Made by a program: the position numbers and the translations under genes. The notes beneath the pieces were generated by a model. It searched no databases and was not told the DNA's origin. It worked only from the letters and a program-made list of their open reading frames with translations. This document shows positions 20,500 to 33,085 of a DNA stretch of 64,000 nucleotides, one piece after another; positions within the stretch are counted from its first letter, which is position 1; every line of letters starts with the position of its first letter. The DNA is from Metellina segmentata. Its lineage: Eukaryota; Arthropoda; Arachnida; Araneae; Tetragnathidae. Location of the stretch: the NCBI GenBank assembly GCA_947359465.1, contig OX375873.1, forward strand, positions 44,984,437 to 45,048,436. Reading direction: 5' to 3'.

Positions 20500-22460
20500 A
20501 ATACGGTTTAATTTTATGTTTCCTTCCTCTGAGTAAATATTGTAAACGAAGTTTTTGATCTTCCCTTATAAAACACTTCTTGCCTTTCCATTATTTTTAA
20601 ATTAATACAAAATATATTGGGTTGAAAATAAACAATGTTGCATAATAAATCCAGCACCTGAAAGAAAATAAGAAAATTTTGTGGTTAGAACATGGGATGT
20701 GTGAAACAAAAATGAATTCTTCACACGCAATGTTTCAAGAAGTGAACAATTATTTCAAAAATATTGAGCCACTTTATTCCACATTACTTCAGCGTTATTT
20801 AATTTTTAAAGATTGGAATGAAATGAAATAAACTTCCCCGTTCATATTTCATTTGGCTGTGCTATTTTACTCCCATCGAAAGTTGCAATTGATAATTCAA
20901 TTTCGATGGTCTGGTAACCAAACTCTAACACTTAATGGACATCCGTTGCTATAGCAATAACTGCTTATTTATTACTAAATCCGAAATGGATGCAGTAATC
21001 GCTGAATACCATGTTTTTCGCATTCTTTTCAAGCGTTGAATTTATCTTTTTTTGATACCCCCCGATTGTTTGCGTTCATCGCGAGAGCTCATATCATTTG
21101 TTTAATGATGTCATTTGTTTCGTTCTCCTCAAAGCAATCGTACTGAGTTTCCTAAACATAAATAACGTGTGCACAGCGACGATCTCGGGCGATATCGATA
21201 TATCTAGCGTAATGATACTTGAATCCCTCTCTTCATTTTTCTTGTTTATGTTTGATGAATGAGGGGATTGATTATACCCACCACGAATCAAGTCGAAAAT
21301 GCAAATATTCAGATGGATTTGAATTTGGAAACACGGATACAGTTGATTAATTATTTTTGATTTATTGGGAACATAAAGTATCTGCCACTTGTAATGATGG
21401 CGCAAAAGGGATACCAAATGTTTATATTTGACAATTTGTGGAGATAATTGTCTGAATTTCCAAATTTCCTTCAACTACTTGTAGAGATAATATGTGGTCT
21501 CTGAGACGGCTTGTGATTTAACTGGATTTGAGAATGATCCTTAATCACTTTTCGGATGATTGAGAGTATAAGAGGGATTACATTAAATATATGTAGATTA
21601 GCTTTTAAATTGCACTCATGGATACGAACATTTGTTGGAGAAATGTAGACTTTTATTAGTAAACTAAAGAATTGATACTTAACTACAAACAAAAAGGATA
21701 TTCTTCATAGCGATTTATTTCCAATTATCTTTTCTTCCATATTCAAAAAATAAACATTCGTGACATTCCATAAAACTGGTTGCAATTTACACTTGTCATT
21801 AATTTATGGCCCACATTCCATAAAAATTTCTCATTTGGAAAATTAAGATATATTTTAATTAAATAAATAATAAAATTAGGATACAAAAAGCCCTAATTCT
21901 CATATATTCTAATTCATATCAACTTTAATTACATAAAAACATTATGCAAATAATGAAATCTATGCTATTCAACACCAAAACATAGTATATATATATAATA
22001 AAAGAGATAAAACATGTCACAATTTAAAAGAATTCCGAATAGCACATTCCGCAGAATCAATGCGCGAATGGATCTGAATTTCTGAAAATTCCCGAGAGTT
22101 TGTTACTCTCATAAAATTCTTCCACGCATTAGTGACAGAAAGCAATAAGAAATTTGGAAAATTGAAATCAGCGCAAAATGAAAATATGAGCTAAAGCATG
22201 CGTCCAAATATGCCTAATCACTTTAAACAAGGAAGTGGGTTGCATTTGAAGTAGACGCCCAGAATGTAATCGTGATAGCAAGATTGAGGAGTGCGTTTTG
22301 GTATGAATTGTGTTGGAATTAAGACTTGAAACACTCAAACTAAATTATGAATATGATTTGAAAACATATAACACTTGTTATATATTTTTGAGTTGTTCCA
22401 TATTTCATTTAGAGGTGCATTTATGTGAATATGGGTAATATATCCTCTATAAAGGGGTAG
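20500..22460. other. No recognised feature
   Basis: About 2 kb of AT-rich DNA. Two overlapping minus frames (21094-21474 and 21471-21692) start at non-ATG codons and have no known motif, so I do not call genes. Confidence 0.5.
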
Positions 22461-22468
22461 GTAGGTGT

Positions 22469-22785
22469 TTAATTAACGTCGTACTGGAACAACACAACGG
22501 GCTATTGGCGACGATCCTGGATTAAATCCTAAGGGAAAGATTGGAGGCAAATAACCACGTAAGTTTGAGCCACGGTCAGATGGCGTTGCAACACCTGAGC
22601 TAGTATACAACTTTCCAAACTTGCACAACACGCCAACGTGAAGACATTTGAGGCGACGACAGATTTCACGTGCACTAGCCTTTGTGAACACGACGGTCTC
22701 TGGCAGGACTAAGATTGCTAATTCGATAACCCTCCAATTGCTGATTCTATGCTGTTTCAATTGGGCGACCGTGGCCATTTTTTTC
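22469..22785 (-). mobile_element. SINE-A copy with most of the head
   Basis: One of the more complete copies. Tail TTAATTAACGTCGTACTGG, ACAACGGGCTATTGGCGACG, middle GAGCCACGGTCAGATGG, core TTTCACGTGCACTAGCC and GAACACGACGGTCT, then a tRNA-like head up to GGGCGACCGTGGCC at the right. Confidence 0.9.
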
Positions 22786-22789
22786 AAAG

Positions 22790-23075
22790 TATTTGGATTA
22801 ACATATTAACTATAAATTAATACTTTAATATTTTTAGAAATTCGTAAAATTATAATAGGTTTTAATAATTTCTTCTGTAGTGTTCTTCTTTCAAAATAGT
22901 TTTATATTGGTTACATGCAGCAATAGTTTTTACTCTTTAAGGGCTTTAGTTTAAAAAAATATTTTCAAAAAGTCATTGCTCCCCATAGGCTTACCCATAA
23001 CGAAACAACAATTTAATCTATTACTTGCCTGTTCTCTTTTATGGTACAAGGGCAAGATGTAGTCAAGATACACAT
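22790..23075. other. No recognised feature
   Basis: AT-rich spacer. Confidence 0.5.
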
Positions 23076-23079
23076 GATT

Positions 23080-23556
23080 TGAATTTTTTCCAATAAAATG
23101 TGTAATATTTCAGTAAACGATTAAATATATAATCATCGTGAACTACCATATATTGATCTGAATATTTCACAAATCGTGTAAATTAATATGTTATTTAATG
23201 TTAAATCAAATTAAGTAGATGAAAACCACTTTTCTTTGAAGTAGATTCATCATAATTTTATATATTCACAGTCTTTTTACTGTCTGGAGTTTTATGGTCA
23301 AGCAGATATAATTGATGTAATATTTTACAATAAAACGTGTATTTTTACAATAAACGATTAAAAATATAAACATCGTGTTTTCAGTTTTGAACTACCCTTT
23401 ACAGCAAAATGAATGCCCGATAACAGGCATAAAAATTGTCATTGTTAATATTATACTCAATCTGAAGTATATGCTTCATAATTTGGTGTATTCATTCTTA
23501 TACGTGTTTTATATTTCCTTAGTGAAACTTAAATATTCCACAAACCTCTATAAAGT
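23080..23556. repeat. Diverged tandem duplication, period about 239 bp
   Basis: AGTAAACGATTAAATATATA followed by CATCGTGAACTACC (near 23112) recurs as AATAAACGATTAAAAATATA and CATCGTG...GAACTACC (near 23349). Flanks AATAAAATGTGT/AATAAAACGTGT and GAAGTAGATTCATCATAATT/GAAGTATATGCTTCATAATT remain in register. Confidence 0.6.
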
Positions 23557-23559
23557 GCC

Positions 23560-24000
23560 GACTATCTTTGCAGAAACCACCAATATCTATAAGTTAAATC
23601 TTGATGCTTTTACATTTAGAAAAGCATAAAGTGTGAAGAAGATGATCCTCAGTTTGGTCCATAAATATCTCTACCGTGGAAGGAAGGAGTAAAAACTAAG
23701 AAAAAAAATCGAACGTCTTTCCTGATCGATTTGGCCGCAGTTAGAGCAAGTTTTAAAGGGAGTTCTTAGCACGTACTTCCTAAAATGGGCTTTTAAGAAG
23801 ACCATTAGCCTCTTAAACCTCCTTGAGACGAAAACAGTTTCATTCCTGGGGAAAACTTGAAAGTTCTCCCCGCTATTCGTCCTCATAAAAGACCCCCGAG
23901 TAAAGCTCCACCAATCCATTCAGTATTATTGCTAGGACTCCGTGATGGGAATATTTGCATAAGATGTGTGTTTTGAAGTGAGAGTTTGGCTGCAAGACTG
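23560..24000. other. No recognised feature
   Basis: No exon or repeat supported. The 82-codon minus frame at 23671-23919 has no known motif. Confidence 0.45.
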
Positions 24001-24007
24001 TTTCTTG

Positions 24008-24480
24008 CCTCTGGTTCAATAATACAGAAAGTGGTAAACTCTTACTTCTCATTCAATGAAGCCCAATTTATTTCAGTGTTTTCGGTCGCTGCTGGAATGG
24101 GCACGTCTTTTTATGGAATAGTTTACTGAATGTTAGTGTTTTATTTGTGAAGGGGTTTTAACTTCTGTTGCACTGTCTGGAACAAAGTTGCAAAGGAGAA
24201 AGGTTTGGTGGTAGCTATTTTGGAGTTCCGTTTAACTTATTTTTATAACTTTGAACGTTAAAGTTGCGGAGAGAATGTTCATTGTATGTACTGGAACCCT
24301 CTGGTTCAATAAGACAGAAAGTGGTAAGCATATACTTCTCTTTCAAAGAAACTCAATTTATTTTAGTGTATTCTGTAGCTGCTGTAATAGACACTACTCT
24401 TTCCTGAAATGGTTTTCCTGTATATTAGTGGTTAGATGTGTATGCTTTCTTGTTTTGTGTTGCACTGTTACTGGCAGATG
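24008..24480. repeat. Local duplication, two 185-bp units about 288 bp apart
   Basis: CTCTGGTTCAATAATACAGA then AAGTGGTAA at 24010 recurs as CTCTGGTTCAATAAGACAGA then AAGTGGTAA at 24299. Downstream CCCAATTTATTTCAGTGT/CTCAATTTATTTTAGTGT and GTTGCACTGT also align. Confidence 0.75.
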
Positions 24481-24487
24481 CTGGTAG

Positions 24488-24757
24488 AAACCGGTGGGTT
24501 GCGAGTTTTAAACTTGGTCCATCCAAAGACTGTTAATTAGTGGGTGCTGGTGCATTTTAAATCAGGCGTGGTCTTCTATGTCCTCTCTTGGGCGTAGAGT
24601 GGAAGTCTATAGTGGGTTGCCAGCTCATGTGCTCACCTCGTAATCTGACCATGATTTAAAATAATGAGATATTGTTTTAGGATTCTTAGCATTGGTAGTG
24701 ATCCTGAACAGTCATCAATAACCACTTGTGTTACTCCAGAAAGACGTTAGTTCAACC
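24488..24757 (+). mobile_element. SINE-A copy
   Basis: Sense order: GGTGGGTTGCGAGTTT (head B-box region), AACCAAAGAC-like, GGTGCTGGTGCATTTTAAAT, GTGGGTTGCCAGCTCATGTG, GATCCTGAACAGTCATCAAT, GTGTTACTCCAGAAAGACGT. It is diverged but complete in order. Confidence 0.8.
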
Positions 24758-24969
24758 GATACTACTTGATCTCTACACTTATTAAAACTAATCCCCCCAT
24801 CGTTTATCAAAGTTATAGTGCTCATGAACATTTTCAAAATAAAATGTTTTAAATCTTTTTATATTATCTGTTGAAAATGTTCAAATATAACGTATATTTT
24901 GGAAAAAAAAATAATAAATTAAAATGGGAAATGTTTCTTAGCACTACTGGTAAGTAGTAGTAATAAATT

Positions 24970-25262
24970 AACTTCGAACTGAAGTAACACAGCCGGCTAT
25001 AAGCGACGGGCAGGGATCAATCCCAAAAGGAAATATACAAAGACAACAACTCGTAATTTTGGAAGTCAGATAATGAGGTCTGACACCTGAGGTGACACCT
25101 CACTCTCCAAACGTCCCCACCATGCCAACAGACACAGGACACCATTCAAGACATTTAAGGACACTAGCCCCCGCGTACACTACGGTATTTGGTTGGATTC
25201 GAACTCGCAACCCTCTGGTCGATAATTCGATACTGTTCTAGCATCAATACTGGTACAACAAT
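24970..25262 (-). mobile_element. SINE-A copy with recognisable B box
   Basis: Plus-strand order from tail: AAATTAACTTCGAACTG, ACAGCCGGCTATAAGCGACG, TCAATCCC, CCTCACTCTCCAAAC, ACTAGCCCCCGCGTACAC, then the head; the minus strand reads GGGTTGCGAGTTCGAATCC across the B box. Confidence 0.85.
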
Positions 25263-25264
25263 CT

Positions 25265-26340
25265 GAGTTTACAGTCACTATCTAAACAATTTTCACTGTT
25301 ATTTCTATGGCAATTTCTTTTACTTTATCCCTCTGCTCAACTAGGGCAAGTCGGAAGAAGCATTATGCGTAGCTTATGATTTCCGTAAGGTTGTAGTAAT
25401 TTTGGGTAGATTGGTCAAACGGTGCTTTTTTAATATAGACGACAGACGCCAACTCTGTGTTGTATAGATGAAGCATTTTACTCTAGGAAAAGCATTTTTT
25501 TCAACCAATAGAAATATACTACAACAACACACTGAATTCTCTGGGAATATCGCAATACATACTTTGCTAAATCCAATCACGTTCACTGATCCATAACGTC
25601 TTCTAAACGGTTATCGTATTGGATTCATGGTTTTTTTTAAAGTGAATTCCCTTGTACGCGCGCGCGTGAACGCCAATATAAACTGAGCTTTCAGTATTGG
25701 GGGAATATTTTAGCAGTCTTTATCGGACTTGATCTCTAACGCAGCTGTCAGTTTCTCATGGGAGAAGAATTCACACGGCAAAGAGATGTAAGCAGCACTT
25801 TCTGACATCTGAAAAGCTGAAGTTTTATGACTTTGAGAAGTCGTATAAATGAATTTCTTCGGGCAGTTTTAGATTCAATTTTGAGTTCAGAATTCTTTCT
25901 TATAGATTCTACAAGCTGCTTATATTCGAGAAAAAAAAAGTACGCCCCAAACTAGAAATGGGTGCCGTACGTGGCAATTTTTGTTTCTGCACTCGTATCC
26001 CAGATATTATTATCACTTCCCATAGTCGAAAAAATTGCAGCCTTGAAAACCCAAATCATACCATCAGTTGGTTGACTGAGTTGAGTTTTATGGCTTAAGG
26101 GTTAAATTTAAGCAAGCTGTGCCTGGCTCAAGACAGATAATGTCAAGTAATGGAAAATCACACACTTAGAAATATTTATTACCACAAAAGGACCCAGTAG
26201 TAAGTTACTGGAATCGATACTGTTTCGCCTACAACGCAGATTGCTAACGCAATGAGCAATCACGTTGAGGAATTGCACATATAGTCACATTATCAGGGCT
26301 TTGAGTAGTTAATTCGGAGACAATGTTAGAGTAAAATCAT
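25265..26340. other. No recognised feature
   Basis: No supported gene. A short alternating CG run (CGCGCGCG near 25659) is unusual for this AT-rich window. Confidence 0.45.
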
Positions 26341-26799
26341 TTTCTGCTTGCCCCCAGGGTCATTCCTGTTTTAGGTTTGTACGGGCTTCACAACCCCGGG
26401 GAACCTGAGTGATATTTTCCCCATTTCGTTCTTCTTCTCCTCTACCCTTTGCTTTTTGCCTTTTTTCCCTCCCTCATTGCGGTTGCTTCTTCGGAAGTGA
26501 GGGCTGCCCTTGAGAAGCTTTTCGCCACTTTGTTGCTTTCAGCTCCTCTTGGGGATTATATCACCCACGTGTTTGACGTGAGTGGAGACCCTTGTCTTCG
26601 GAAAGGGTGATCCTGGTGACTGAGGGACAACATAACGCCACAATACATTGCTTGGGCTCCTGCTTCGGATAAACAGGCGGTGTACTTTGGTCCCAGTACA
26701 TTAATCGGTTGGTGGGTAGATCCTGCTAGGACAGTCCAATAGCTGTAAGTGTGATACCCCATAAAACTTTAAATTCATCATGGGGCGTAATTTCAGAAT

Positions 26800-27760
26800 T
26801 CGACTTAGTTCATGATACGGAACAAGATATCCTGAATCACTGTGCCAACAATATGCAATTAATGTCAAACGAATAACTATCTCAAGAAATGGTCAACAAA
26901 TACACACCAAACATATTATATTAACTTTCAATACACCAAATATACCAAAATACGTTAAAATAGCTTATATGAATTGCCCAGTTAGACCATTTATACCTAA
27001 TCCAGTTCGTTGCTTTAAATGCCAAAGATTCGGCCACTCCTTCCTTGCTTGACGTGGCAAAGAGACTTGTGCAAAATGTTCTAGTGCAGAACACAAGACC
27101 AATGTCTGTACGTCATCATCCCTTTGCTGTGTAAACTGTAAAGGTGACCATCCAGCTTACGCCAAGTCTTACCCTAAATTTCAAACCGAAAAGGAAATCC
27201 AGAAATTTTTTCTATTAACAATTAAAGAATTAAACAATTAAAGTCCATCGAAACATTTCATTTTTGGAGGCACAAAAAATTGTTAATGATCGCACCCCGA
27301 AACCTGGAATATCTTATTCTTGAATAGTTAAAAAAACCTTCAAAACTAACGGAACTCAAACCGATGTAAATATGTTTAAGCTATCTGACCAACATAAAAC
27401 TTCAACGAACCAACCTATAACGCCTTCTTTTTCTAAAATATCTGCTACAACCACATCAAATACAAAAAATATAAACCAACCAAATCGATCTATAAATACT
27501 TCTTTAAAAAGAACCATATCACTTGAACAGAACAGTATCAAAATATCAAAAAGTTCTTCTCATACCTCTCTTCTGCCTGCATGTGGATCTAGCACCATTT
27601 CATCCTGAAACGTAATTCCTTCTACCAGTGACCTTATAAATCTGTACAACACTGAAAGTGATATTTCCTCTTTGGAAGGCGATGACTTGGAAACTTCGCC
27701 ACCGAAGTCAAGGAGGGACAAACCTCGTCCTAGGACGAGAAAACACAAGCAGTTTTTTCT
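26800..27760 (+). pseudogene. LINE ORF1 (gag-like, three zinc knuckles)
   Basis: Gag-like protein that in relatives coats the element RNA. Upstream, frames read INVKRITISRNGQQIHTK and YMNCPVRPFIPNPVRC. Three knuckles follow: the first (CFKCQRFGHSFLA at 27011) has its last Cys codon changed to a TGA stop at 27050-27052; the second (CAKCSSAEHKTNVC) is intact; the third (CVNCKGDHPAYAKSY) has its last Cys changed to Tyr. After KFQTEKEIQKFF the frame stops, and a polar S/T/N-rich tail is open at 27372-27608 and beyond. It is clearly inactive. Confidence 0.88.
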
Positions 27761-27789
27761 TTTCTCTTATATTTTATTTTTATGGCTTC

Positions 27790-30700
27790 CTTTCTTTCCT
27801 GGCACTGACGGGGTTTTCGTCACAAAATTGATGATATGTTAAAGACATCATCAACAAATATACGCCAGCTGCAATCGCCCTCCAGGAGATCTATCTAAAA
27901 AACAATGATACCACCAACATTCATTTCAATATATTTAGATATATTTAGAAAAGACTACGATGATGGCCAAAGAGCATGTGGATGTGTTGATTTGCTTACC
28001 TCCCATGACTTATCAGTCACTGAAATTAACCTCAAAACAAATCTCCAAGCTGTTGCTGTAAGACTTCATGTCAATACTTTAATAACAATATGCAATTTAT
28101 ACCTTCCTCCTAATGCCCATATCGTCATTCTTGACTTAAATATTTTGATAGATGAACTTCTGCAACCATTCATTCTACTTGGTGACCTAAACGGCCATCA
28201 TATTCTCTAGGACAATTCAGACATTAATCATGGAGGCAAACAAATTGAAAAACTAATAAACCAATAAACTAAAACGGACAATGATTTATGTATAATGAAT
28301 AACGGCCAAAATACTTTTTTCACTCACCTTCACTTACTTACCATTCAATAGATCTGGCAATTTGCACTCCTTCAATTTTACCATTTTCGAATTTTTATGT
28401 GGACCCTTACCTTTACAATAGTGACCATTATAGTATAAAACTAAAATATGTAGGCCAATACCAACCCTATTGCCAGCAATACCAAATATATTTTTGAAAC
28501 TGCCAACTGGCCTCTCTTTACTAGCCTGACAGATACTTCTAACGCAGTAGAAATTGGTGACATCGATGAAGTAACTTTTAAAATTACAGACATAACTATA
28601 GCAAGTGCTGACGCCTCCATAAAAAGAGTCCGAAATACGCCTAAAAACAAAAGAAACCTCGATGGAATGAGGAATGTAGCGATGCTTATCGGAAACAGAG
28701 GAAAGCCTGGAATATCTTCAATAGATATCCAACAAGAGAGAACTTTATTATTTATAAAAAAAGCAAAAGCGGCTTTTCGAAACATACAAAGACCTAGTCA
28801 GAGGGATTCTTGGATGAATTATGTAAACGGTATAAATAGTAAGATCACAAGTAAACAAATGTGGAACAGGATTAAAAGGATTTCTGGTTTTTACCCCAAT
28901 AGACAAATTCCTATTCTAGAACATAATAACCAAATACTATCGGCACCCAAAGACATAGCAAACACAATTTCTTAATGCCTTTCCGAAATATCCTGCTCGA
29001 ATAACTACTCTGAAAGTTTAAAAAAAATTAAAATTGCATTTGAAAAGAATAAAGTTAATTTTACTTCAAACCGTATATTATCTTATAATTGTGATTTTAC
29101 TTTTTCCGAGTTGACTAATGCTTTATCCTCAGTTCACAAATCAACTCCTGGCCCAGATAATATTTGTTACATCATGGTAAAACATCTATCAAATAGTTTT
29201 CTAAATAATCTCCTGAAATTTTATAACAGAATTTGGAACGAGCACACTTTTCCGCAAGCATGGAGGTATGCTAATATAATACAAATACTGAAACCGAATA
29301 AAGATTCCAAGAATCCTTCGAACAACCGTCCAATAGCCCAGACAAGCTGTTTATTCAAAATTATAGAAAAGATGGTCAACGCGAGGTTAATTCATATTTT
29401 AGAAAAGAGTAAATATCTCTCTCCACTTCAAAGTGGTTTCAGAAAAAATCGATCCACTATTGATAATCTTGTCGCTCTCGAGACTGAAATCAGAAACGCA
29501 TTTGTGCAAAATAAGCATCTCTTCTCGATTTTTTTTCTATATGGAAAAAGCATAGATCGAACATGGAGACATGGAATTTTAAAGGATATTTTTAAAACAA
29601 TATAAGGGGAAATGCCGATTTTTATTCAAAATTTTTTAGAGAAACGATATTTTAAAGTACGGATTGGATCAATTTTCGCAGATGTTTTTATTCAAGAGTA
29701 CCACAAGGCAGTTTTTTAAGTGTTACTTTATTTATTTTAAAAATTAATGATAATATTTCTTAATTGCCTCCATTAGTTAAAGGTCTTATTTACTTTGACG
29801 ATCTTCAAATTTTGTGCGCATCTAAAGACCTCCGTTTAATATAGAGACAACTTCAACAGAACGTTAACAAAATCACTAATTGAACAAACGAAAATGGATT
29901 CAGTTTTTCACCTTCGAAAACTGCATGTGTTCATTTCTGCAGAAAACGAAATCTTCATCTTGACCCTGAAATATTCTTCAAAGAAATTTTAATTAATGTT
30001 GTGGACAGTGTGAAAATTTTAGGTATTACATTTGACAAGAAGTTGGACTTTCCAACCACATATTTTAAATCAACGCAAACGTTGCGAAAAGGCTCTTAAC
30101 ATCTTATGAGTTTTATCAAAATTATCATGGGGAACTGATCGGACCTGTCTTTTAAAAATTTATAGAGCTTTAATACGATCTAAATTAGATTATGGCTGCG
30201 TGGTGTATGGCTCAGCAAGAAAATCTGCTCTTCAAACTCTGAGCACTATCCACCACACAGCTTTACGTTTATGTTCTGGTGCCTTTAGACTTCACCCGTA
30301 AGCAGCTTGTTTGTAGACTCTTTTGAACCTTCCCTGGACTTTAGGCGACAGTTGTTGTCCCTGGGATACTATTTTAGATTTACCTCAACCCCTGGACACC
30401 CATTGCATACCATTCATCACAGTCTATATTTAAAACGCCTTTATCAATCTAAAACATTTTTCATCCCTACATTCCACTTACGAATGCTGGATTTGATGAA
30501 CGGATCCGAACTTTCTTCACTTGACACCACCCAAAAAACTGTATGCTTTCTCTCCTTGGTTTAATCATTATTTTGAATTTCAAAACCCAAAATTTCTATT
30601 AAGCAGATACCTCTGTTGTTATCTACAAATAACTCTTTCAAAAGCATATAGAAGAATACTCTAATTTTATACGGACGGGTCTAAAAAGGCAAACTATGTT

Positions 30701-31245
30701 GGAGCTGCGTTCACTATTAATGATTCATTTTCACAGACTCATTAAATGTTTCCATTAAATGTTCCATCTCACGTTGGGATATTAGGAAATGAAATAGTTG
30801 ACAAAGCCGCCAAATCGGCCAACATTAACCATACCATCCCTTATCGTGACTTAAAATCTAATGTTTACAAATTTTTAGAAAAGAAATCGCAGAACGAATG
30901 GAATGAACAAACGGAGAACAAACTCCACGCAATTAAACCAAATATAACTCAATGGCAGTCACCACATTTAAGAAGACAGAATGTAATACTAACACGTCTT
31001 CGTATTTGACATACTCGGATAACACATAGGCACCTCCTCCTCGGAGAAGATCATCCCATTTGCAATTAGTACTGCATTTGCCCACTAACCGTAAAACACA
31101 TTTTAATAGAATATTCTCATTTTAATAGTCAACAACTTAAACATTTTAATTCATATTCCTTGACTTTAGATGACATGGTTGGAGAGAATCCTCATCCAAA
31201 TATTTTTCGCTTTTTAAATGACATTGGTTTTACTCACCACATATA
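27790..31245 (+). pseudogene. LINE ORF2: AP endonuclease, reverse transcriptase, RNase H
   Basis: Endonuclease: YTPAAIALQEIYLKN (27860), VDLLTSHDLSVTEINLKTNL and AVAVRLHVNTLITICNLYLP (27985-28110), LGDLNGHHIL (28180) and a SIDLAICTPSI-like motif (28345). RT: STPGPDNICYIMVKHLS (29145), NNRPIAQTSCLFKIIEKMVN (29323), LSPLQSGFRKNRSTIDNL (29420) and the catalytic box IYFDDLQI near 29790. RNase H: FYTDGSKKANYVGAAFTIN (30663) and PSHVGILGNEIVDKAAKSAN (30765). Between these two RNase H blocks only about 45 bp remain, so an internal deletion of roughly 200 bp or more removed the middle of that domain. At least ten frameshifts or stops are present. In life it nicks DNA and primes reverse transcription at the target; this copy cannot. 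Confidence 0.92.
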
Positions 31246-31806
31246 ATTTTATATAGTATTCATTCATTATGACTTGACTCATTTCACTTTATTATTATAT
31301 CACTAGCAAAATACCCGACCTTGCTCGGTTTGAATTGGTATACTCTAGATTGAAGAGATAATCAAAATATATAATGACTTACGTTTTTTGTGGAATAAAA
31401 ATTTATTTGAACACCTTTCGTCATCCTTATAATTTCTACAACTTACTTTGGACATAAATCCTACACATGCATATCCATTCATGTAATACATTTCACATAC
31501 ATCGCACCCTTGTTGTTTGAGAAAGCTACAAAATAACGAAAGGTGACCCTAAGGTTACTACTCCAAAAGACGATTTTGTGGGAGATTTGGAATTCCCTTT
31601 CTTAAGTTCTTTTCGTGTTCAACTCAATTAATAAAAATTACGATTTGCGGTGAGTACTCTCGCACTCAGTCAACAAAACAATATTTGTTTACTTGCGGCA
31701 CTCTTGCATTCGGTATGTGGCATAGTGAAATTTTTCAATCTTCTCCTGTCATTATGGCAACGAATTTTTTAATGTTTGAAAAGTTCTAGTTCGGAAATTT
31801 TAAACA

Positions 31807-31946
31807 TTATTACTCTTTCAATAACGACATTATTCTTTAAATAACGGCATTTTTTTTGAATAACGGCTTTATTCTTTCAATAACGGCATTATTCTTTAAA
31901 TAACGGCATTATTCTTTAAATAACGGCATTATTATTTAAATAACGG
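31807..31946. repeat. 20-bp minisatellite, seven units
   Basis: Units of ATTATTCTTTAAATAACGGC type repeat seven times with small changes inside the Helitron. Confidence 0.9.
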
Positions 31947-32818
31947 CTTAACCACACTTAAAATTTACTGAAAATGTATTCTGACTTACCTGCCATTTTT
32001 AAGTCAAATACTTTGTGGTGGTGTTGAGTGTGATGAGAAGGAACACATATTTATTAAAATAATAAATTTTTAAAACAGAAAACAGCGAAATAAAACAAAA
32101 TAAAAGATGTCGGAAAAAATTGTTTTAAAGATATTAATTTGTGATTCATTTTTATCTCTTGATCTTGCACAGTTTTGCCACAACTTACAACTAAAAGTGC
32201 ACAAAATTTAGAAATGTAAAATTAATTCAGAGTGAAAGAAAAAGAAAATATCAATATTCGCGCGATCTTGTTCATTCCCGTTCGTTGAAAAATATCGTCT
32301 GTCCCAAGTATTCGAAAATCGTTTTCATTGCGCAAAGAACAACAATAAGACTCGAAATAAATGAAATATCAGAACTATAATTCCATTTAAAAATAATAAT
32401 TTTTTGAAGAATTATTTTTTTTTTAGCAGTACTGGTAAAGCAATCGAAGTTATCGTAATATTCAATATACATTCCAATTTTCCCAAAACTACCAAATTAT
32501 GGTTTATTTAAGTATACTTACTCAGGTGTTTTAGCATGAAACTCAACTAAATATAATAATAAAAAAATGTTTAATATTGTATTCACTAAACTAATACATA
32601 GTGTATAAAATGAAATAAATTGTAATCAAATATCTTGAATAAAATGCATGTGATGCTTGCACAAACACACAAACACAAAATCATACGTAGAACAGAAAGT
32701 CGGACAGACAGACTTTCGCAACCAATTCCACTCACTAAATGAAGATAAGTACTCACTGTATGCAAATTTCCATGAAAATATATTGAACCGTGTGGACGTG
32801 TATAGGTCACAACATACA

Positions 32819-32861
32819 TACAGACAGACAGACAGACAGACGGACGGACAGACAGACAGAC
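32819..32861. repeat. (CAGA)n microsatellite
   Basis: About ten CAGA/CGGA units. A short decayed version lies in the related fragment near 34650-34670, so the repeat is part of the Helitron family sequence. Confidence 0.9.
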
Positions 32862-33085
32862 ACCAAACGAGAAAAAGGCGGATTCGGCATCAGAAGGGTC
32901 CAAAACGGATAGAAAACTTGAAATGGGTCGAAAATATTGAATGTACAAACAAACACTCAATTCTTATTTATATAGATACATCTGATTTTTTATCTTGAGT
33001 TTGGCATATATATCCCAAGAGGACTCAATGCCGCAAAACCACATCCAATCCAATCTAATCCATACTCTGGTTTTTAATGTAGATA

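Larger units (their letters stand above)
26346..31255 (+). mobile_element. I/jockey-type LINE, nearly full length, degenerate (4.9 kb)
   Basis: A GC-richer 5' untranslated region (26346-26790) is followed by a gag-like frame with zinc knuckles, then endonuclease, reverse transcriptase and RNase H, and a C-terminal region ending IFRFLNDIGFTHHI before a stop near 31245. No long terminal repeats are present, as expected for a LINE. Many frameshifts and stops occur throughout. RNase H after the RT points to the I group; gag-like knuckles are shared with jockey. The exact clade needs a tree. Confidence 0.9.
31303..32976 (-). mobile_element. Non-autonomous Helitron, 1.67 kb, both ends present
   Basis: On the minus strand it begins TCTATATAAATAAGAATTG (32976) after an A and ends with a hairpin ACCGAGCAAGGTCGGGT, then ATTTTGCTAG (31303), followed by T. 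A 5' TC, a 3' hairpin near CTAG and insertion between A and T without target duplication are the Helitron signature. No Rep/helicase sequence is seen. Internal features are a 20-bp minisatellite and a CAGA run. Confidence 0.75.

Noticed and set aside
21094..21692. Two abutting minus-strand frames of 126 and 73 codons
   Set aside because: They begin at non-ATG codons, have AT-driven composition, no motif and no splice context.
27356..27748. Minus-strand frames of about 60 codons
   Set aside because: Antisense shadows of the LINE gag tail.
31807..31946. Regular 20-bp repeats that might suggest a CRISPR array
   Set aside because: Units are directly adjacent without spacers and sit in a Helitron of an animal genome; it is a minisatellite.
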